From: a virus | Reading direction: 5' to 3' (one strand) | Length of the DNA stretch: 22,905 bases | IMG/VR virus record: IMGVR_UViG_3300025417_000093 | Location: 1-22,905 of that record | Part shown: positions 10,783 to 18,097 of the stretch, one piece after another | Position numbering within the stretch: position 1 is the stretch's first letter | Layout: each line of letters starts with the position of its first letter | The notes under the pieces: model-generated | Told to the model about the DNA's origin: nothing | The model's database searches: none | Seen by the model: only the letters and a program-made list of their open reading frames with translations | Made by a program: the position numbers and the translations under genes

Positions 10783-11373
10783 ATGTATGTAATATTATAT
10801 AATCCAGGCTCGGGTGGCAATTTAGTTGCATCTGTCATTGATCCTAAAAATTATTTTTTCGCCGCTACCCCAAATAATCAGAATTTATTACATATGGGGA
10901 TAGATAAAAATTCATTAAGATACGAGTATAGTGTTGTAGGATTTGATCCTAAATATAAAAATGTCACGGAGCGTAGGCAAGAAAAATTAAATTTATTGAC
11001 TAAAATCAAAAATGAATATACCGCCATATCGGATCACGATGTTCCTATGTTTGTTGATTTTGTTAATTTTCAATTACGATACAAAGAATTTGATTATATT
11101 ATTATTGATGATACGTCTTCAATTGAATCAACTACTAAAAGAAATTTAGAAGTTCAACTCTTAGAAACCTCTGGGGTAGTAGTTGATCCTAATAATAAAA
11201 AATGGATTTCACAGCTTAAACATTTTAATGTATGTGATAAATTTATAGGTTTTGATGACATCATCAATGGTAATTTGATAAAAATTTTGAAACAGTGGGT
11301 AAACACCCCGTTAAATGAAAATATTTATGAAATTTGGTTAGAAAAAAATCGAAAGTATTTTTTTGATACATAA
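10783..11373 (+). CDS. hypothetical protein, paralogue of the 9025 gene
   Basis: 196 aa. It shares its N-terminal strand-loop (YVILYNPGSGGNLVASVID) and C-terminal block (DDIINGNLIKILKQWVNTPLNENIYEIWLEKNRKYF) with the protein at 9025, while the middle differs. The GSGGN loop could bind a phosphate or nucleotide, as in sulfotransferase-like folds; this is a guess. Cotranscribed with the kinase from the 10265 promoter. Confidence 0.75.
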   Translation: MYVILYNPGSGGNLVASVIDPKNYFFAATPNNQNLLHMGIDKNSLRYEYSVVGFDPKYKNVTERRQEKLNLLTKIKNEYTAISDHDVPMFVDFVNFQLRYKEFDYIIIDDTSSIESTTKRNLEVQLLETSGVVVDPNNKKWISQLKHFNVCDKFIGFDDIINGNLIKILKQWVNTPLNENIYEIWLEKNRKYFFDT

Positions 11374-11412
11374 CCTATATAATTCTGACTTCAAGCAAAT
11401 AAAACCAAATAC

Positions 11413-11441
11413 TTTACAATATAACCAAACTGTGTTATAAT
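11413..11441 (+). promoter_or_regulatory. sigma70 promoter
   Basis: TTTACA 11413-11418 and TATAAT 11436-11441, spacer 17. AACT/AGTT form a short dyad around the -10. The leader carries the strong site AAAGGAGGGC before the metallophosphoesterase. Confidence 0.85.
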
Positions 11442-11466
11442 AGTTAATTAACGAAAGGAGGGCAAG

Positions 11467-12060
11467 ATGCCTAGTGTATTTTTAGTCAGCGACACGCACT
11501 TTGGTCACGCAGGTGTTTGCCGCTTTACAAGAAATGATGGTGTAACAAAGTTACGCCCATGGACTGATCCAGATGAAATGGATGAAGCCATGGTGGAACG
11601 TTGGAATGCAAAAGTAAAGCCAACGGACAAAGTCTATCACTTAGGTGACGTTGTTATCAACAGGAAAGCATTAAAGATAATGCACCGATTAAACGGTGAC
11701 AAGGTCTTAATCCGTGGTAACCACGACATTTTTCGTGATGATGACTATCGTTTACACTTTCGTGAATTACGTGCGTACCACGTTATGAACGGAATGATAT
11801 TAAGTCACATACCTATACATGAAGAAAGTTTAGGTAGATTTGGTGTCAACATTCATGGTCACTTACATGCAAACCGTGTGATGAAAAAAGTTCATTGGGG
11901 TAATACCAAGAACTTTGATGAAGTGATAGACACTCGATACCATTGCGTTTGCGTGGAACACACCGACTACGCACCTATCTTATTTGAAGAAGTCATAGAC
12001 CGAATCAAAGCAGAAGGCGGTGAAGTTGGTTTCAAAAACGGCAACGGCCCTACAATGTAA
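11467..12060 (+). CDS. calcineurin-like metallophosphoesterase
   Basis: 197 aa. All five metal-binding motifs are present: DTHFGH (Asp9, His11), GDVV (Asp61), GNHD (Asn85, His86), SHIP (His114) and GHLH (His132, His134). Such small single-domain enzymes hydrolyse phosphodiesters or phosphomonoesters, often of nucleic acids or nucleotides; this form is common in phages. It has a strong ribosome site and its stop overlaps the start of the next gene (TAATG). Confidence 0.94.
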   Translation: MPSVFLVSDTHFGHAGVCRFTRNDGVTKLRPWTDPDEMDEAMVERWNAKVKPTDKVYHLGDVVINRKALKIMHRLNGDKVLIRGNHDIFRDDDYRLHFRELRAYHVMNGMILSHIPIHEESLGRFGVNIHGHLHANRVMKKVHWGNTKNFDEVIDTRYHCVCVEHTDYAPILFEEVIDRIKAEGGEVGFKNGNGPTM

Positions 12061-12806
12061 TGCGTAAACTGTTTATATTGTTATTGTTACCGTTTAATGC
12101 ATTGGCTACTAATCTAGCAGTACTTAACTCCAGTACCAATACATTGATAGAAGGTCAATTGTGTTGCGAAAAAGTTAGTATTGCTAGTATTAGTAAACTA
12201 ATGACAATTTACACCGTGTTATCTGCAAATCAAGATTTAGACGAAAAACTAATCGTACCTGAAACCAAAATACATGGTAGACTATCTAAAGGTATGGAAG
12301 TATCTAGGTTAGACTTAATTAAACTAGCCCTTGTAAGTAGCGATAATGTTGCCGCCACTACCCTAGCAGAAAACTATATAGGTGGTGAACATGGCTTTGT
12401 AGAATCTATGAATAGCAATGCAAAAAAATTAAACATGAATAATACAGGATTTGTGGAACCCACTGGTCTTAGTGTTATGAATTATAGCACTACGGGTGAT
12501 GTAATCACTTTGACGAATGCATTGGTACAATACAAGATTTTCAAAGATGCGGGACAAACAAAAGAATTGTCAATACTTGTACGCAAAAATAAAAAGATGA
12601 TGATATTACATTCTCATCCTACTAGTACTTATTTCGGTGATGAAAAAGTTATAGCACTTAAAACAGGATTTACTAATGCCGCGGGTTTTTGTATAACTAT
12701 GTTAGTTAATATTAATAATCAATATTATAATATTGTTGTTTTAGGAGCTAGAACTCCTAATGAAAGAACTAAACTTATAAAGCAAACACTAGCGAGATTA
12801 CAATGA
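12060..12806 (+). CDS. secreted S11 D-Ala-D-Ala peptidase (PBP7-like)
   Basis: 248 aa. Residues 1-16 (RKLFILLLLPFNALA) form a signal peptide, so the enzyme acts in the periplasm. The penicillin-binding motifs are complete: SISK (nucleophile Ser43, Lys46), SDN (Ser94, Asn96) and KTG (Lys201-Gly203). It lacks the C-terminal domain of PBP5-type enzymes, so it most resembles PBP7/PbpG endopeptidases. It would cut peptidoglycan peptides, useful for envelope remodelling, lysis or superinfection control. Coupled by a TAATG overlap to the phosphoesterase gene. Confidence 0.92.
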   Translation: MRKLFILLLLPFNALATNLAVLNSSTNTLIEGQLCCEKVSIASISKLMTIYTVLSANQDLDEKLIVPETKIHGRLSKGMEVSRLDLIKLALVSSDNVAATTLAENYIGGEHGFVESMNSNAKKLNMNNTGFVEPTGLSVMNYSTTGDVITLTNALVQYKIFKDAGQTKELSILVRKNKKMMILHSHPTSTYFGDEKVIALKTGFTNAAGFCITMLVNINNQYYNIVVLGARTPNERTKLIKQTLARLQ

Positions 12807-12843
12807 AATATTTGATTTTGTAATATAAAATATAAATAAGGGT

Positions 12844-13302
12844 ATGCTAGAATTTATTAAAGATATTTCCCACGCACTATTAAGTTTCATTAAGGATGAT
12901 CCTGTGAGACCTGAAATACCAACAGACTTTAGAGTTAGCGATGGCCGTATGGTTGCGGCATTAACTGATGAAGAAAAAAATCCTGAAGCCATGGTATGTG
13001 TTAGCTTTCATGATTTTGTTCCTGAATCGGTTGATGGATTAAAACAAACTAGCAAGGTTCCTACTACCGCTATATTCTATACAATATGGAGTTATAAGAG
13101 TGGTAAAGGTCAGGAACTATTATTTAGGGCTGTTAAAGGGATACAAGAACAATACCCAAGTGTAACTAGGTTTGTGACATTAAGTCCTAAGACAAACACA
13201 GCAAGACGTTTTCACTTAAAAAACGGTGCAATTATCCTACGTGAAAATGTAGACACTACAAATTACGAATATATTACAAAAAACGACAAAAATCCATCAT
13301 AA
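12844..13302 (+). CDS. GNAT-like acetyltransferase
   Basis: 152 aa. The C-terminal half carries GNAT features: strand TTAIFYTIWSYKS followed by GKGQELLFRAVKGIQEQYP (the acetyl-CoA pyrophosphate loop is reduced to GKG), strand VTRFVTLSP, and TNTARRFHLKNGAI, the typical late helix. Similar proteins occur in many T4-like and marine phages. Acceptor unknown. The site before the ATG (AAGGG) is unusually close, so an internal start is conceivable. A stem-loop and promoter follow. Confidence 0.78.
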   Translation: MLEFIKDISHALLSFIKDDPVRPEIPTDFRVSDGRMVAALTDEEKNPEAMVCVSFHDFVPESVDGLKQTSKVPTTAIFYTIWSYKSGKGQELLFRAVKGIQEQYPSVTRFVTLSPKTNTARRFHLKNGAIILRENVDTTNYEYITKNDKNPS

Positions 13303-13306
13303 AATA

Positions 13307-13344
13307 TGACAATTTTGTGACAATTTTGTTGTAAAAATACAACA
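13307..13344 (+). repeat. 11-bp tandem repeat and recurring hairpin
   Basis: TGACAATTTTG occurs twice head to tail (13307-13317, 13318-13328). It runs into TGTTGTAAAAATACAACA (13327-13344), an inverted repeat almost identical to the one at 4304-4323. Both copies stand about 10 bases upstream of a TTGACA box. Confidence 0.8.
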
Positions 13345-13353
13345 TTTGGTAAT

Positions 13354-13382
13354 TTGACAATAAATGGGTTCGGGTATATAAT
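13354..13382 (+). promoter_or_regulatory. consensus sigma70 promoter, leaderless output
   Basis: TTGACA 13354-13359, TATAAT 13377-13382, spacer 17. The GIY-YIG gene's ATG begins at 13389, seven bases past the -10, so transcription should start at the start codon. The core TTGACAATAAATGGGTT is shared with the promoter at 17638. TTCGGGT/ACTCGAA form an imperfect dyad around the -10. Confidence 0.9.
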
Positions 13383-13388
13383 ACTCTT

Positions 13389-13727
13389 ATGAACTCGAAA
13401 ATCACACGTAAACGCAGAACCGATAGAAATCAGGTGATTTACTTTATCCAAGATACAGTAACACTTGAGTATTACATTGGTTTAACTGCTATTTGCTACA
13501 AAGGAAATGTTCGCAAAACACTTACCCGTCGTATGCAAAAGCACATGCAACGTGCCTTGACTGAAAACAAAAACTGGGGCCTGTCACGTGCATTACGTGA
13601 ACGTGGTGCCGAGCGTTTTGTATTCGGGGTCATTGAAGTTGTTCGTGGTAAGCGTCCTGCTCATCAACGTGAAACAGAATTAATTAACAGTTTGCAACCT
13701 TCTCTTAACACATTTGGAGTAAAATAA
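13389..13727 (+). CDS. GIY-YIG family nuclease
   Basis: 112 aa. The two signature strands are VIYFIQDTVTLEYYIGLTA (the GIY part is degenerate, IYF; YIG intact at 29-31). They are followed by RRMQKHMQRA, where the conserved Arg is expected, and RETELINSLQPSLNT with the catalytic Glu and terminal Asn. It is a single small catalytic domain, as in free-standing phage homing or repair nucleases. No ribosome site precedes it; the mRNA is predicted to be leaderless. Confidence 0.85.
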   Translation: MNSKITRKRRTDRNQVIYFIQDTVTLEYYIGLTAICYKGNVRKTLTRRMQKHMQRALTENKNWGLSRALRERGAERFVFGVIEVVRGKRPAHQRETELINSLQPSLNTFGVK

Positions 13728-13813
13728 TGTCACAAGCACTTATCAATTTTGCAATTATGTTGTCTCCTATTTTCTTGATGTTGTTAGCAATCATCATTAA
13801 AGAAGGTTTTTAA
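13727..13813 (+). CDS. 28-aa single-span membrane peptide
   Basis: MSQALINFAIMLSPIFLMLLAIIIKEGF; ATG overlaps the previous stop (TAATG), and GGAG at 13715 is suitably placed. One hydrophobic segment spans nearly the whole peptide. The next gene begins one base after its stop. It may modulate the host membrane; no family known. Confidence 0.65.
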   Translation: MSQALINFAIMLSPIFLMLLAIIIKEGF

Positions 13814-13814
13814 T

Positions 13815-14177
13815 ATGAAAAGTTTAATAGATTTTGACGACATGCCACTGGGTTACATGGGTATGGAAATCCCACAACATACTAAAGAAACTTTGCACAA
13901 TTACCTAATCAGAGGTTGGGCCCCCGGTGGTTTTGTTGAAAGTATGTTGGCATGTAATTATGAACGTGCCTTATATACGGCTGATACCGCTAATCGCCGA
14001 TATTTTTGGGCCATAGCAATGTGGATTCGAGACAATGCCCCGAAGCATTCTTGGGGTAGTTATGAGACTATTGAAAAATGGCGTGATGATTTTATGAATC
14101 ATCGCACCAATTATGTTACTGAAGTAGAAAAGAAATATATTTGGGCAAAATTAAAAGAGGATCATGTCAACGAATAA
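13815..14177 (+). CDS. conserved phage-type hypothetical protein
   Basis: 120 aa beginning MKSLIDFDDMPLGYMGMEIPQHTKETLHNYL. The pattern with PGGFVESMLACNYERAL and ADTANRRYFWAIAMWI is of a kind I associate with small proteins in many phages that have no assigned function. It is globular, with many aromatic residues and mostly helical. Part of a tight four-gene run (13389-14359). Confidence 0.8.
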   Translation: MKSLIDFDDMPLGYMGMEIPQHTKETLHNYLIRGWAPGGFVESMLACNYERALYTADTANRRYFWAIAMWIRDNAPKHSWGSYETIEKWRDDFMNHRTNYVTEVEKKYIWAKLKEDHVNE

Positions 14178-14218
14178 CCCTCATGAGGCGTTGTATATAT
14201 AACACCTCAGGAGTTATT

Positions 14219-14359
14219 ATGTCACAACAAGATTTGATTTTAGAAGTTAGGGAAGTGATTCAACGTTATCATGGTGCTAGTGCCAATCAAATTGCAAAAA
14301 AACTGCATTTGGATATAGCTACAGTTGAACGTGTACTTAAACTAATTAAATCACATTAA
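14219..14359 (+). CDS. small winged/HTH DNA-binding protein
   Basis: 46 aa; ATG 14219 with CAGGAG upstream (an upstream in-frame ATG at 14141 is inside the previous gene). GASANQIAKKLHLDIATVERVLKLIK is a clear helix-turn-helix of the winged type. A stem GAGGCGTT/AACACCTC (14184-14209) precedes the ribosome site and could control its expression. It could bind one of the palindromic promoters nearby. Confidence 0.75.
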   Translation: MSQQDLILEVREVIQRYHGASANQIAKKLHLDIATVERVLKLIKSH

Positions 14360-14363
14360 CCAA

Positions 14364-14397
14364 AACACTTTACCCAAATGGGGTAGGGTGTTACATT
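14364..14397 (+). promoter_or_regulatory. weak promoter fused with a 12-bp hairpin
   Basis: AACACTTTACCC (14364-14375) pairs over 12 positions (two G-U) with GGGTAGGGTGTT (14381-14392). Inside it are TTTACC (14369-14374) and TACATT (14392-14397), 17 bases apart, a weak sigma70 pair. It may serve as terminator of the HTH gene and promoter or operator of the next. Confidence 0.6.
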
Positions 14398-14424
14398 AAC
14401 ACATACTAACCCAAGGAGTTTGAA

Positions 14425-14937
14425 ATGTTTCTAAAAGATGTCAATGAAGTATTGAACCACAAGATTGTAGGTGGTAGTGAATATTATTGGAACTGCTATC
14501 CCAAATCTAGGTTTATGGATTATGAAAGTGAATATGCACACGTAAGTGTGTTATTCAGTACTGAAACACAGGTAATCTATTGTGCTGAAATCAACGACAA
14601 GGAAAATAAATACAAACCCTATCGTTGGTTAAACCCTGAATATAAAGATGCTTACGTAGCTGAGGCAAAAGAGCGTGGTATTGATCCTAATAATGCATGG
14701 GACAACACAGATTGGCTTGATTTAGAATTATCAGTTGATTGGTTAGAAAAAGCAAAAGCAATTTTTAACGGTTTAAATTTTGATGAACGTATTCAAGTTC
14801 CAGTAAATATCGATAATGATGTAATATTAGAACTGGCCCTACAAGCACATAAACGTGATATTACACTAAATAAGATGATAGATATTGTTTTACAAACGGC
14901 AATTGACCAACATCGTGTCAACGGAACAATAAGCTGA
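14425..14937 (+). CDS. conserved phage protein with RHH-like C-terminus
   Basis: 170 aa with AAGGAG upstream. Residues 1-120 form an aromatic- and acidic-rich domain (MFLKDVNEVLNHKIVGGSEY...). The last 45 residues, VNIDNDVILELALQAHKRDITLNKMIDIVLQTAI, have the strand-helix-helix pattern of ribbon-helix-helix proteins. Similar proteins occur in numerous T4-like phages without known function. A dyad CGTGTCA/TGACACG (14914-14920, 14935-14941) overlaps its stop. Confidence 0.8.
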   Translation: MFLKDVNEVLNHKIVGGSEYYWNCYPKSRFMDYESEYAHVSVLFSTETQVIYCAEINDKENKYKPYRWLNPEYKDAYVAEAKERGIDPNNAWDNTDWLDLELSVDWLEKAKAIFNGLNFDERIQVPVNIDNDVILELALQAHKRDITLNKMIDIVLQTAIDQHRVNGTIS

Positions 14938-14972
14938 CACGTTATATATATATCATAACAAAGGAAATTATT

Positions 14973-15296
14973 ATGAAAAAACTTCTTTTAACTATTGGTT
15001 TGAGTTTAGGTTTAGTTGTAACAGCAAGTGCCCAAGCACATGAATGGCACGGTGGATATCATGGTTACTATCACGGTGGCTGTTATGGTTGTGGTAATTG
15101 GGTAGCTCCTGCAATTATCGGTGGTGTAATTGGCTACGAACTTAGCCGACCAAATACTGTAGTTGTTGAACAACCAAGTGTTGTATATACACAACCACAA
15201 GTAGTTGTCCAACCACCCCCAGCTGGCTATCATTGGCAAGAAATGATTGACCCACAAACAAACACAAAGAAAATTGTTTTAGTTCCCAATCAATAA
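14973..15296 (+). CDS. secreted His/Gly/Tyr-rich protein
   Basis: 107 aa. A signal peptide covers MKKLLLTIGLSLGLVVTASAQA, with a likely cut after ASA or AQA. The mature start HEWHGGYHGYYHGGCYGCG is rich in His, Gly and Cys, suggesting metal binding. A glycine-zipper-like hydrophobic stretch (APAIIGGVIGYEL) and a Val/Gln/Pro-rich region follow. Resembles small periplasmic proteins of proteobacteria, so possible host origin. AAAGGAAA precedes the start. Confidence 0.8.
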   Translation: MKKLLLTIGLSLGLVVTASAQAHEWHGGYHGYYHGGCYGCGNWVAPAIIGGVIGYELSRPNTVVVEQPSVVYTQPQVVVQPPPAGYHWQEMIDPQTNTKKIVLVPNQ

Positions 15297-15306
15297 CCAA
15301 AAACTC

Positions 15307-15362
15307 TTGAAACTTAAACGTGCCTGTTATATAATATCACTATGAATGATATTTTAACAGGC
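15307..15362 (+). promoter_or_regulatory. sigma70 promoter with 41-bp dyad over -10 and start codon
   Basis: TTGAAA 15307-15312, TATAAT 15330-15335, spacer 17. GCCTGTTA (15322-15329) matches TAACAGGC (15355-15362), and inside them AATATCA (15333-15339) matches TGATATT (15347-15353). The dyad centre is the ATG at 15342, which is also the predicted transcription start, so this is an operator-like DNA site rather than an RNA hairpin. Confidence 0.8.
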
Positions 15363-15632
15363 ATTTTTATTTGGATCAAAGATGATTACAAGACGCACCC
15401 ATTTAGGTTTTTCATTGAAGTCCTTGCATGGGCAATTAGTGTTGGCTGTAGTTTCACTATGGCAGTTACGGTACCCAATCCTCCGCTTTTTGTTTTATAC
15501 CCTGTGTGGATCACTGGTTGCGCTATGTACGCTTGGTCTGCTTTTACTAGGAAATCATTTGGCATGCTGGCTAACTACTTATTGTTAGTCACTATTGATA
15601 GTGTAGGTTTAATTAGGATGATAATATCATGA
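15342..15632 (+). CDS. inner-membrane protein
   Basis: 96 aa with an amphipathic N-terminus (WIKDDYKTHPFRFF) and about three hydrophobic spans (FIEVLAWAISVGCSFTMAV, PLFVLYPVWITGCAMYAWSAF, GMLANYLLLVTIDSVGLIRM). Of a type often seen in large phages, function unknown. The mRNA is predicted leaderless: the ATG sits seven bases after the -10. Its stop overlaps the next ATG (ATGA). Confidence 0.8.
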   Translation: MNDILTGIFIWIKDDYKTHPFRFFIEVLAWAISVGCSFTMAVTVPNPPLFVLYPVWITGCAMYAWSAFTRKSFGMLANYLLLVTIDSVGLIRMIIS

Positions 15633-16117
15633 GACTAGAATTAGACGAATTATTGTGCAAGAAGTATCCAAAGATGATGGTTAATCGTAATAAGGATATG
15701 AAGGAAACTTGCATGTGTTGGGGTTTTGAATGCGGTGATGGTTGGTTTACCCTGCTGGATCACTTAATGGGTAATATTCAAAATCATATTGATTGGACAA
15801 ATAGAAATAGTGAAGTTGTACAACAAGTAACGTTGGATCAAGTTAAAGAAAAGTTTGGTACACTACGTTTCTACTATACCGGTGGTGATGATTATATTAG
15901 AGGTATGGTAACAATGGCAGAAAGCATGAGTGGTGTTATATGTGAAGAATGTGGTGCCCAGGCTAAGACAAACTGGCCTAAAACTGAGAATGATGTTATT
16001 GGTGGTTGGGTACGTACAATATGTGAACCATGTGAGGAAGCACGTGAAAAAGCATATGCGCTACGCATGGCTGAATATAATTTATCAAAACCAACCGTAA
16101 AGGTAACAGACGTATGA
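15629..16117 (+). CDS. conserved phage protein with zinc-binding pair
   Basis: 162 aa. CEECGAQAKTNWPK and, 30 residues later, TICEPCEEAREKA supply two CxxC pairs that likely hold a zinc ion. The upstream part has VKEKFGTLRFYYTGGDDYIRGMVTMAESMS, a motif I associate with uncharacterised phage and prophage proteins. Coupled to both neighbours by ATGA overlaps, so it is part of a membrane-protein, zinc-protein and AbrB-like operon. Confidence 0.8.
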   Translation: MRLELDELLCKKYPKMMVNRNKDMKETCMCWGFECGDGWFTLLDHLMGNIQNHIDWTNRNSEVVQQVTLDQVKEKFGTLRFYYTGGDDYIRGMVTMAESMSGVICEECGAQAKTNWPKTENDVIGGWVRTICEPCEEAREKAYALRMAEYNLSKPTVKVTDV

Positions 16118-16557
16118 AATATACTATAGAATTAGAAGAAGATCCAAACACAGGAGATATGATTATGCCTTTTCCCGAAGGTATGTTAGAAAAATTAGAT
16201 TGGAAAGAGGGCGACACATTAGATTGGAAAGATAACGGTGATGGTACCTTTACATTATCCAAAATTGAAACTGAGTGGGTATTGGTAGAAGCCCTAAGCC
16301 AATTCAAAGTAAGTTACATGGTTGAAGTGCCCAAAGGTAAGGCTGAATATGCATTGGATACTGTAACTATGGAACAAGCAAAAGAATTTAGCCAAGAACA
16401 TTTACGTCCAACTGACATTATTCTTGGCCATCGTGTTGTCACTCAAGAGGAAGCACTAGCGTTATGTGACACACTCAATGAGTATGGTGCTACTTGGGAC
16501 AAAGAAACAAAAATCAAAAACTTTTTTACAACAACGGAAGATCAAAATGCTAGATAA
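16114..16557 (+). CDS. AbrB-like N-terminal domain protein
   Basis: 147 aa. The first ~50 residues (MKYTIELEEDPNTGDMIMPFPEGMLEKLDWKEGDTLDWKD) have the swapped-hairpin pattern of AbrB/SpoVT transcription factors, with a duplicated LDWK-GDTLDWKDN motif. The rest (VLVEALSQFKVSYMVEVPKGKAEYALDTV...) looks like a strand-rich second domain present in phage proteins of unknown role. Overlaps the previous gene by ATGA and the next by 11 bases. Confidence 0.75.
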   Translation: MKYTIELEEDPNTGDMIMPFPEGMLEKLDWKEGDTLDWKDNGDGTFTLSKIETEWVLVEALSQFKVSYMVEVPKGKAEYALDTVTMEQAKEFSQEHLRPTDIILGHRVVTQEEALALCDTLNEYGATWDKETKIKNFFTTTEDQNAR

Positions 16558-16864
16558 CACAAAATCCTCAGAATGGACCGAACAAGAATGGAACCAATTT
16601 TCTGATTGGTTAAAAGGAATGTTGCAGGCAGATAAAGTAGAAGTTACTTTTACAAAAGCGGATGGTACTGAACGTGTAATGAATTGCACATTACATCCTG
16701 ACTTGCTACCAAAGGTAGAAATAAAAGAAGATGCTAAACCTCGAAAAGAAAGTACAACTGCTATGCGTGTCTATGATTTGGACAAAAAAGAATGGCGTAG
16801 TTTTACTATCAAAAAGGTTAATAAAATTCAAATCGCTTTAACTGCCCCGCAAGCCGAAGGTTGA
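16547..16864 (+). CDS. phage protein with DUF2693-like beta domain
   Basis: 105 aa; ATG 16547 with CGGAAG just before, inside the end of the previous gene. WLKGMLQADKVEVTFTKADGTERVMNCTL and TAMRVYDLDKKEWRSFTIKKV match the pattern of short phage proteins (DUF2693, WYL-like small barrel) that often accompany replication genes. A -35 box overlaps its stop codon. Confidence 0.75.
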   Translation: MLDNTKSSEWTEQEWNQFSDWLKGMLQADKVEVTFTKADGTERVMNCTLHPDLLPKVEIKEDAKPRKESTTAMRVYDLDKKEWRSFTIKKVNKIQIALTAPQAEG

Positions 16865-16889
16865 CGATAAATACGGGTCATGCTATAAT
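16861..16889 (+). promoter_or_regulatory. sigma70 promoter, leaderless output
   Basis: TTGACG 16861-16866, TATAAT 16884-16889, spacer 17, in the extended form TTGACGATAAAT. TCATG (16878-16882) and CATGA (16895-16899) flank the -10. The ATG at 16896 is seven bases beyond the -10. Confidence 0.88.
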
Positions 16890-16895
16890 ACTCAC

Positions 16896-17051
16896 ATGAA
16901 GAAAGAAATCTTATCCTTTACTATTAAAGCTCCAAAAACTAGGGCTCACTATGTGTTGTTTTCACACAACACCCCTTTCACACCTAAGGTCGTGAAGGAT
17001 AAGACTCTTTATAAACGTAACCCAAAACATCGTAACAAAGTCGAGGAGTAA
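16896..17051 (+). CDS. small basic protein, leaderless
   Basis: 51 aa (MKKEILSFTIKAPKTRAHYV...KHRNKVEE). Very basic (Lys, Arg and His rich) with one beta-prone stretch. No ribosome site; the ATG lies at the predicted transcription start. GAGGAG in its last codons serves the next gene. Unknown function, probably nucleic-acid binding. Confidence 0.7.
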   Translation: MKKEILSFTIKAPKTRAHYVLFSHNTPFTPKVVKDKTLYKRNPKHRNKVEE

Positions 17052-17053
17052 TT

Positions 17054-17344
17054 ATGGAACAAGGACGTGGTACTTGCCCAGTTTGTAACGGGACACATAG
17101 AGTACCTGCAGGTAACGACAAATACAAAACTGTTACCTCTGGATACGACAAGGAAACAGACACTTTTGAATGCAAAAATTGCGGTGGCCAATACATGTTT
17201 GGCAAACCACGTGGTGATGTAAAACTTAGACCTGATGGTACACCCTGTACTCACAGTTATTCAAGCAAAAATGTAGGTCGTTGTTTAACACAATATACCT
17301 GCATACATTGTAGCGAAAGCTACCAAATCGATTCTGGTGGTTAA
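17054..17344 (+). CDS. zinc-ribbon protein
   Basis: 96 aa. CPVCNGTHRVP, FECKNCGGQY and, near the end, YTCIHCSESYQ give three CxxC pairs, with a further Cys-Thr-His (CTHSY) between. This pattern suggests two zinc ribbons of rubredoxin or DnaJ type. Could bind nucleic acid or protein. Starts two bases after the previous stop. Confidence 0.8.
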   Translation: MEQGRGTCPVCNGTHRVPAGNDKYKTVTSGYDKETDTFECKNCGGQYMFGKPRGDVKLRPDGTPCTHSYSSKNVGRCLTQYTCIHCSESYQIDSGG

Positions 17345-17362
17345 TTAACAAAAGGAAATATT

Positions 17363-17587
17363 ATGACACTTAAACAAAAAGCACTTTTACAAACAGTTGG
17401 CATTATTCTAACAATATTATTTGGATCAATCGCGGTTCAAATTCTATTGGCTACAATATCCGCAGAGGTATTGACGTATGCATTTGCAACATTATTGGGT
17501 CTTTTGGGGTTCAAATTAATCTATGATTTGGTCCTTTCTAGACTAGAATCCGAAGAAATCTTTAAAAATATGTCCGAAAAACAGTAA
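17363..17587 (+). CDS. two-span membrane protein
   Basis: 74 aa with AAAGGAAA upstream. Two hydrophobic helices (LLQTVGIILTILFGSIAVQI and VLTYAFATLLGLLGFKLIYD) form a hairpin, followed by a charged tail. No family recognised. It could be holin-like, though the gene context is early rather than lytic. Confidence 0.75.
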   Translation: MTLKQKALLQTVGIILTILFGSIAVQILLATISAEVLTYAFATLLGLLGFKLIYDLVLSRLESEEIFKNMSEKQ

Positions 17588-17588
17588 G

Positions 17589-17666
17589 TTGTTGTTTTTA
17601 CACAACAAAAAAAGATTGATTTTTTTGGATAAAAAGGTTGACAATAAATGGGTTTGGGCATATAAT
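17589..17666 (+). promoter_or_regulatory. hairpin followed by consensus sigma70 promoter
   Basis: TTGTTGT (17589-17595) and ACAACAA (17602-17608) form a hairpin related to those at 4304 and 13327. TTGACA 17638-17643 and TATAAT 17661-17666 follow, spacer 17, with core TTGACAATAAATGGGTT as at 13354. ATATAA/TTATAT is a short dyad on the -10. Here the gene has a normal leader with GGAGAG. Confidence 0.88.
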
Positions 17667-17698
17667 ACTTATATTGAATCAACAAACGGAGAGAGTAA

Positions 17699-18097
17699 AT
17701 GGCTTACATGAATCAAGAGCGCAAAGCAAAAATCGCAACTATTCTTAACCCAATCCTTAAGAAATATGGTGTTAAAGGTAGCTTGTCTGTTCGCAACCAC
17801 ATGACTATTTGCTTGACCGTAAAGTCAGGTAAAATTGACTTCATTGGTAACTACAATGAAACAGTTAATACTGTTAGGGGCGACCGTATGGCAGTAGGTT
17901 CCATTGACGTTAATCCCTACTGGTTTCAGGATCACTTTTCAGGTGTTTCCAAACAATTCTTAACAGAGGCTTTTAAGGCTCTTAAGGGTGCTGATTGGTA
18001 TGACCGTAGTGATGCAATGACCGATTATTTTGATACCGCTTACTACGTTGATCTTAACATTGGTAAATGGAATAAACCTTACGTATTAGAGGCTTAA
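17699..18097 (+). CDS. conserved phage/plasmid hypothetical protein
   Basis: 132 aa starting MAYMNQERKAKIATILNPILKKYGVKGSLSV. The pattern KYGVKGSLSVRNHMTICLTVKSGKIDF recalls proteins of phages and plasmids with no known function. It appears to be an alpha/beta fold with an aromatic-rich second half (DWYDRSDAMTDYFDTAYYVDLNIG). GGAGAG lies upstream. First gene of a three-gene unit. Confidence 0.8.
   Translation: MAYMNQERKAKIATILNPILKKYGVKGSLSVRNHMTICLTVKSGKIDFIGNYNETVNTVRGDRMAVGSIDVNPYWFQDHFSGVSKQFLTEAFKALKGADWYDRSDAMTDYFDTAYYVDLNIGKWNKPYVLEA

Noticed and set aside
14914-14955. Promoter before the secreted protein gene (TATATATA run near a dyad)
   Set aside because: No -35 hexamer lies at 16-18 bases from any -10-like site; only the dyad is certain.
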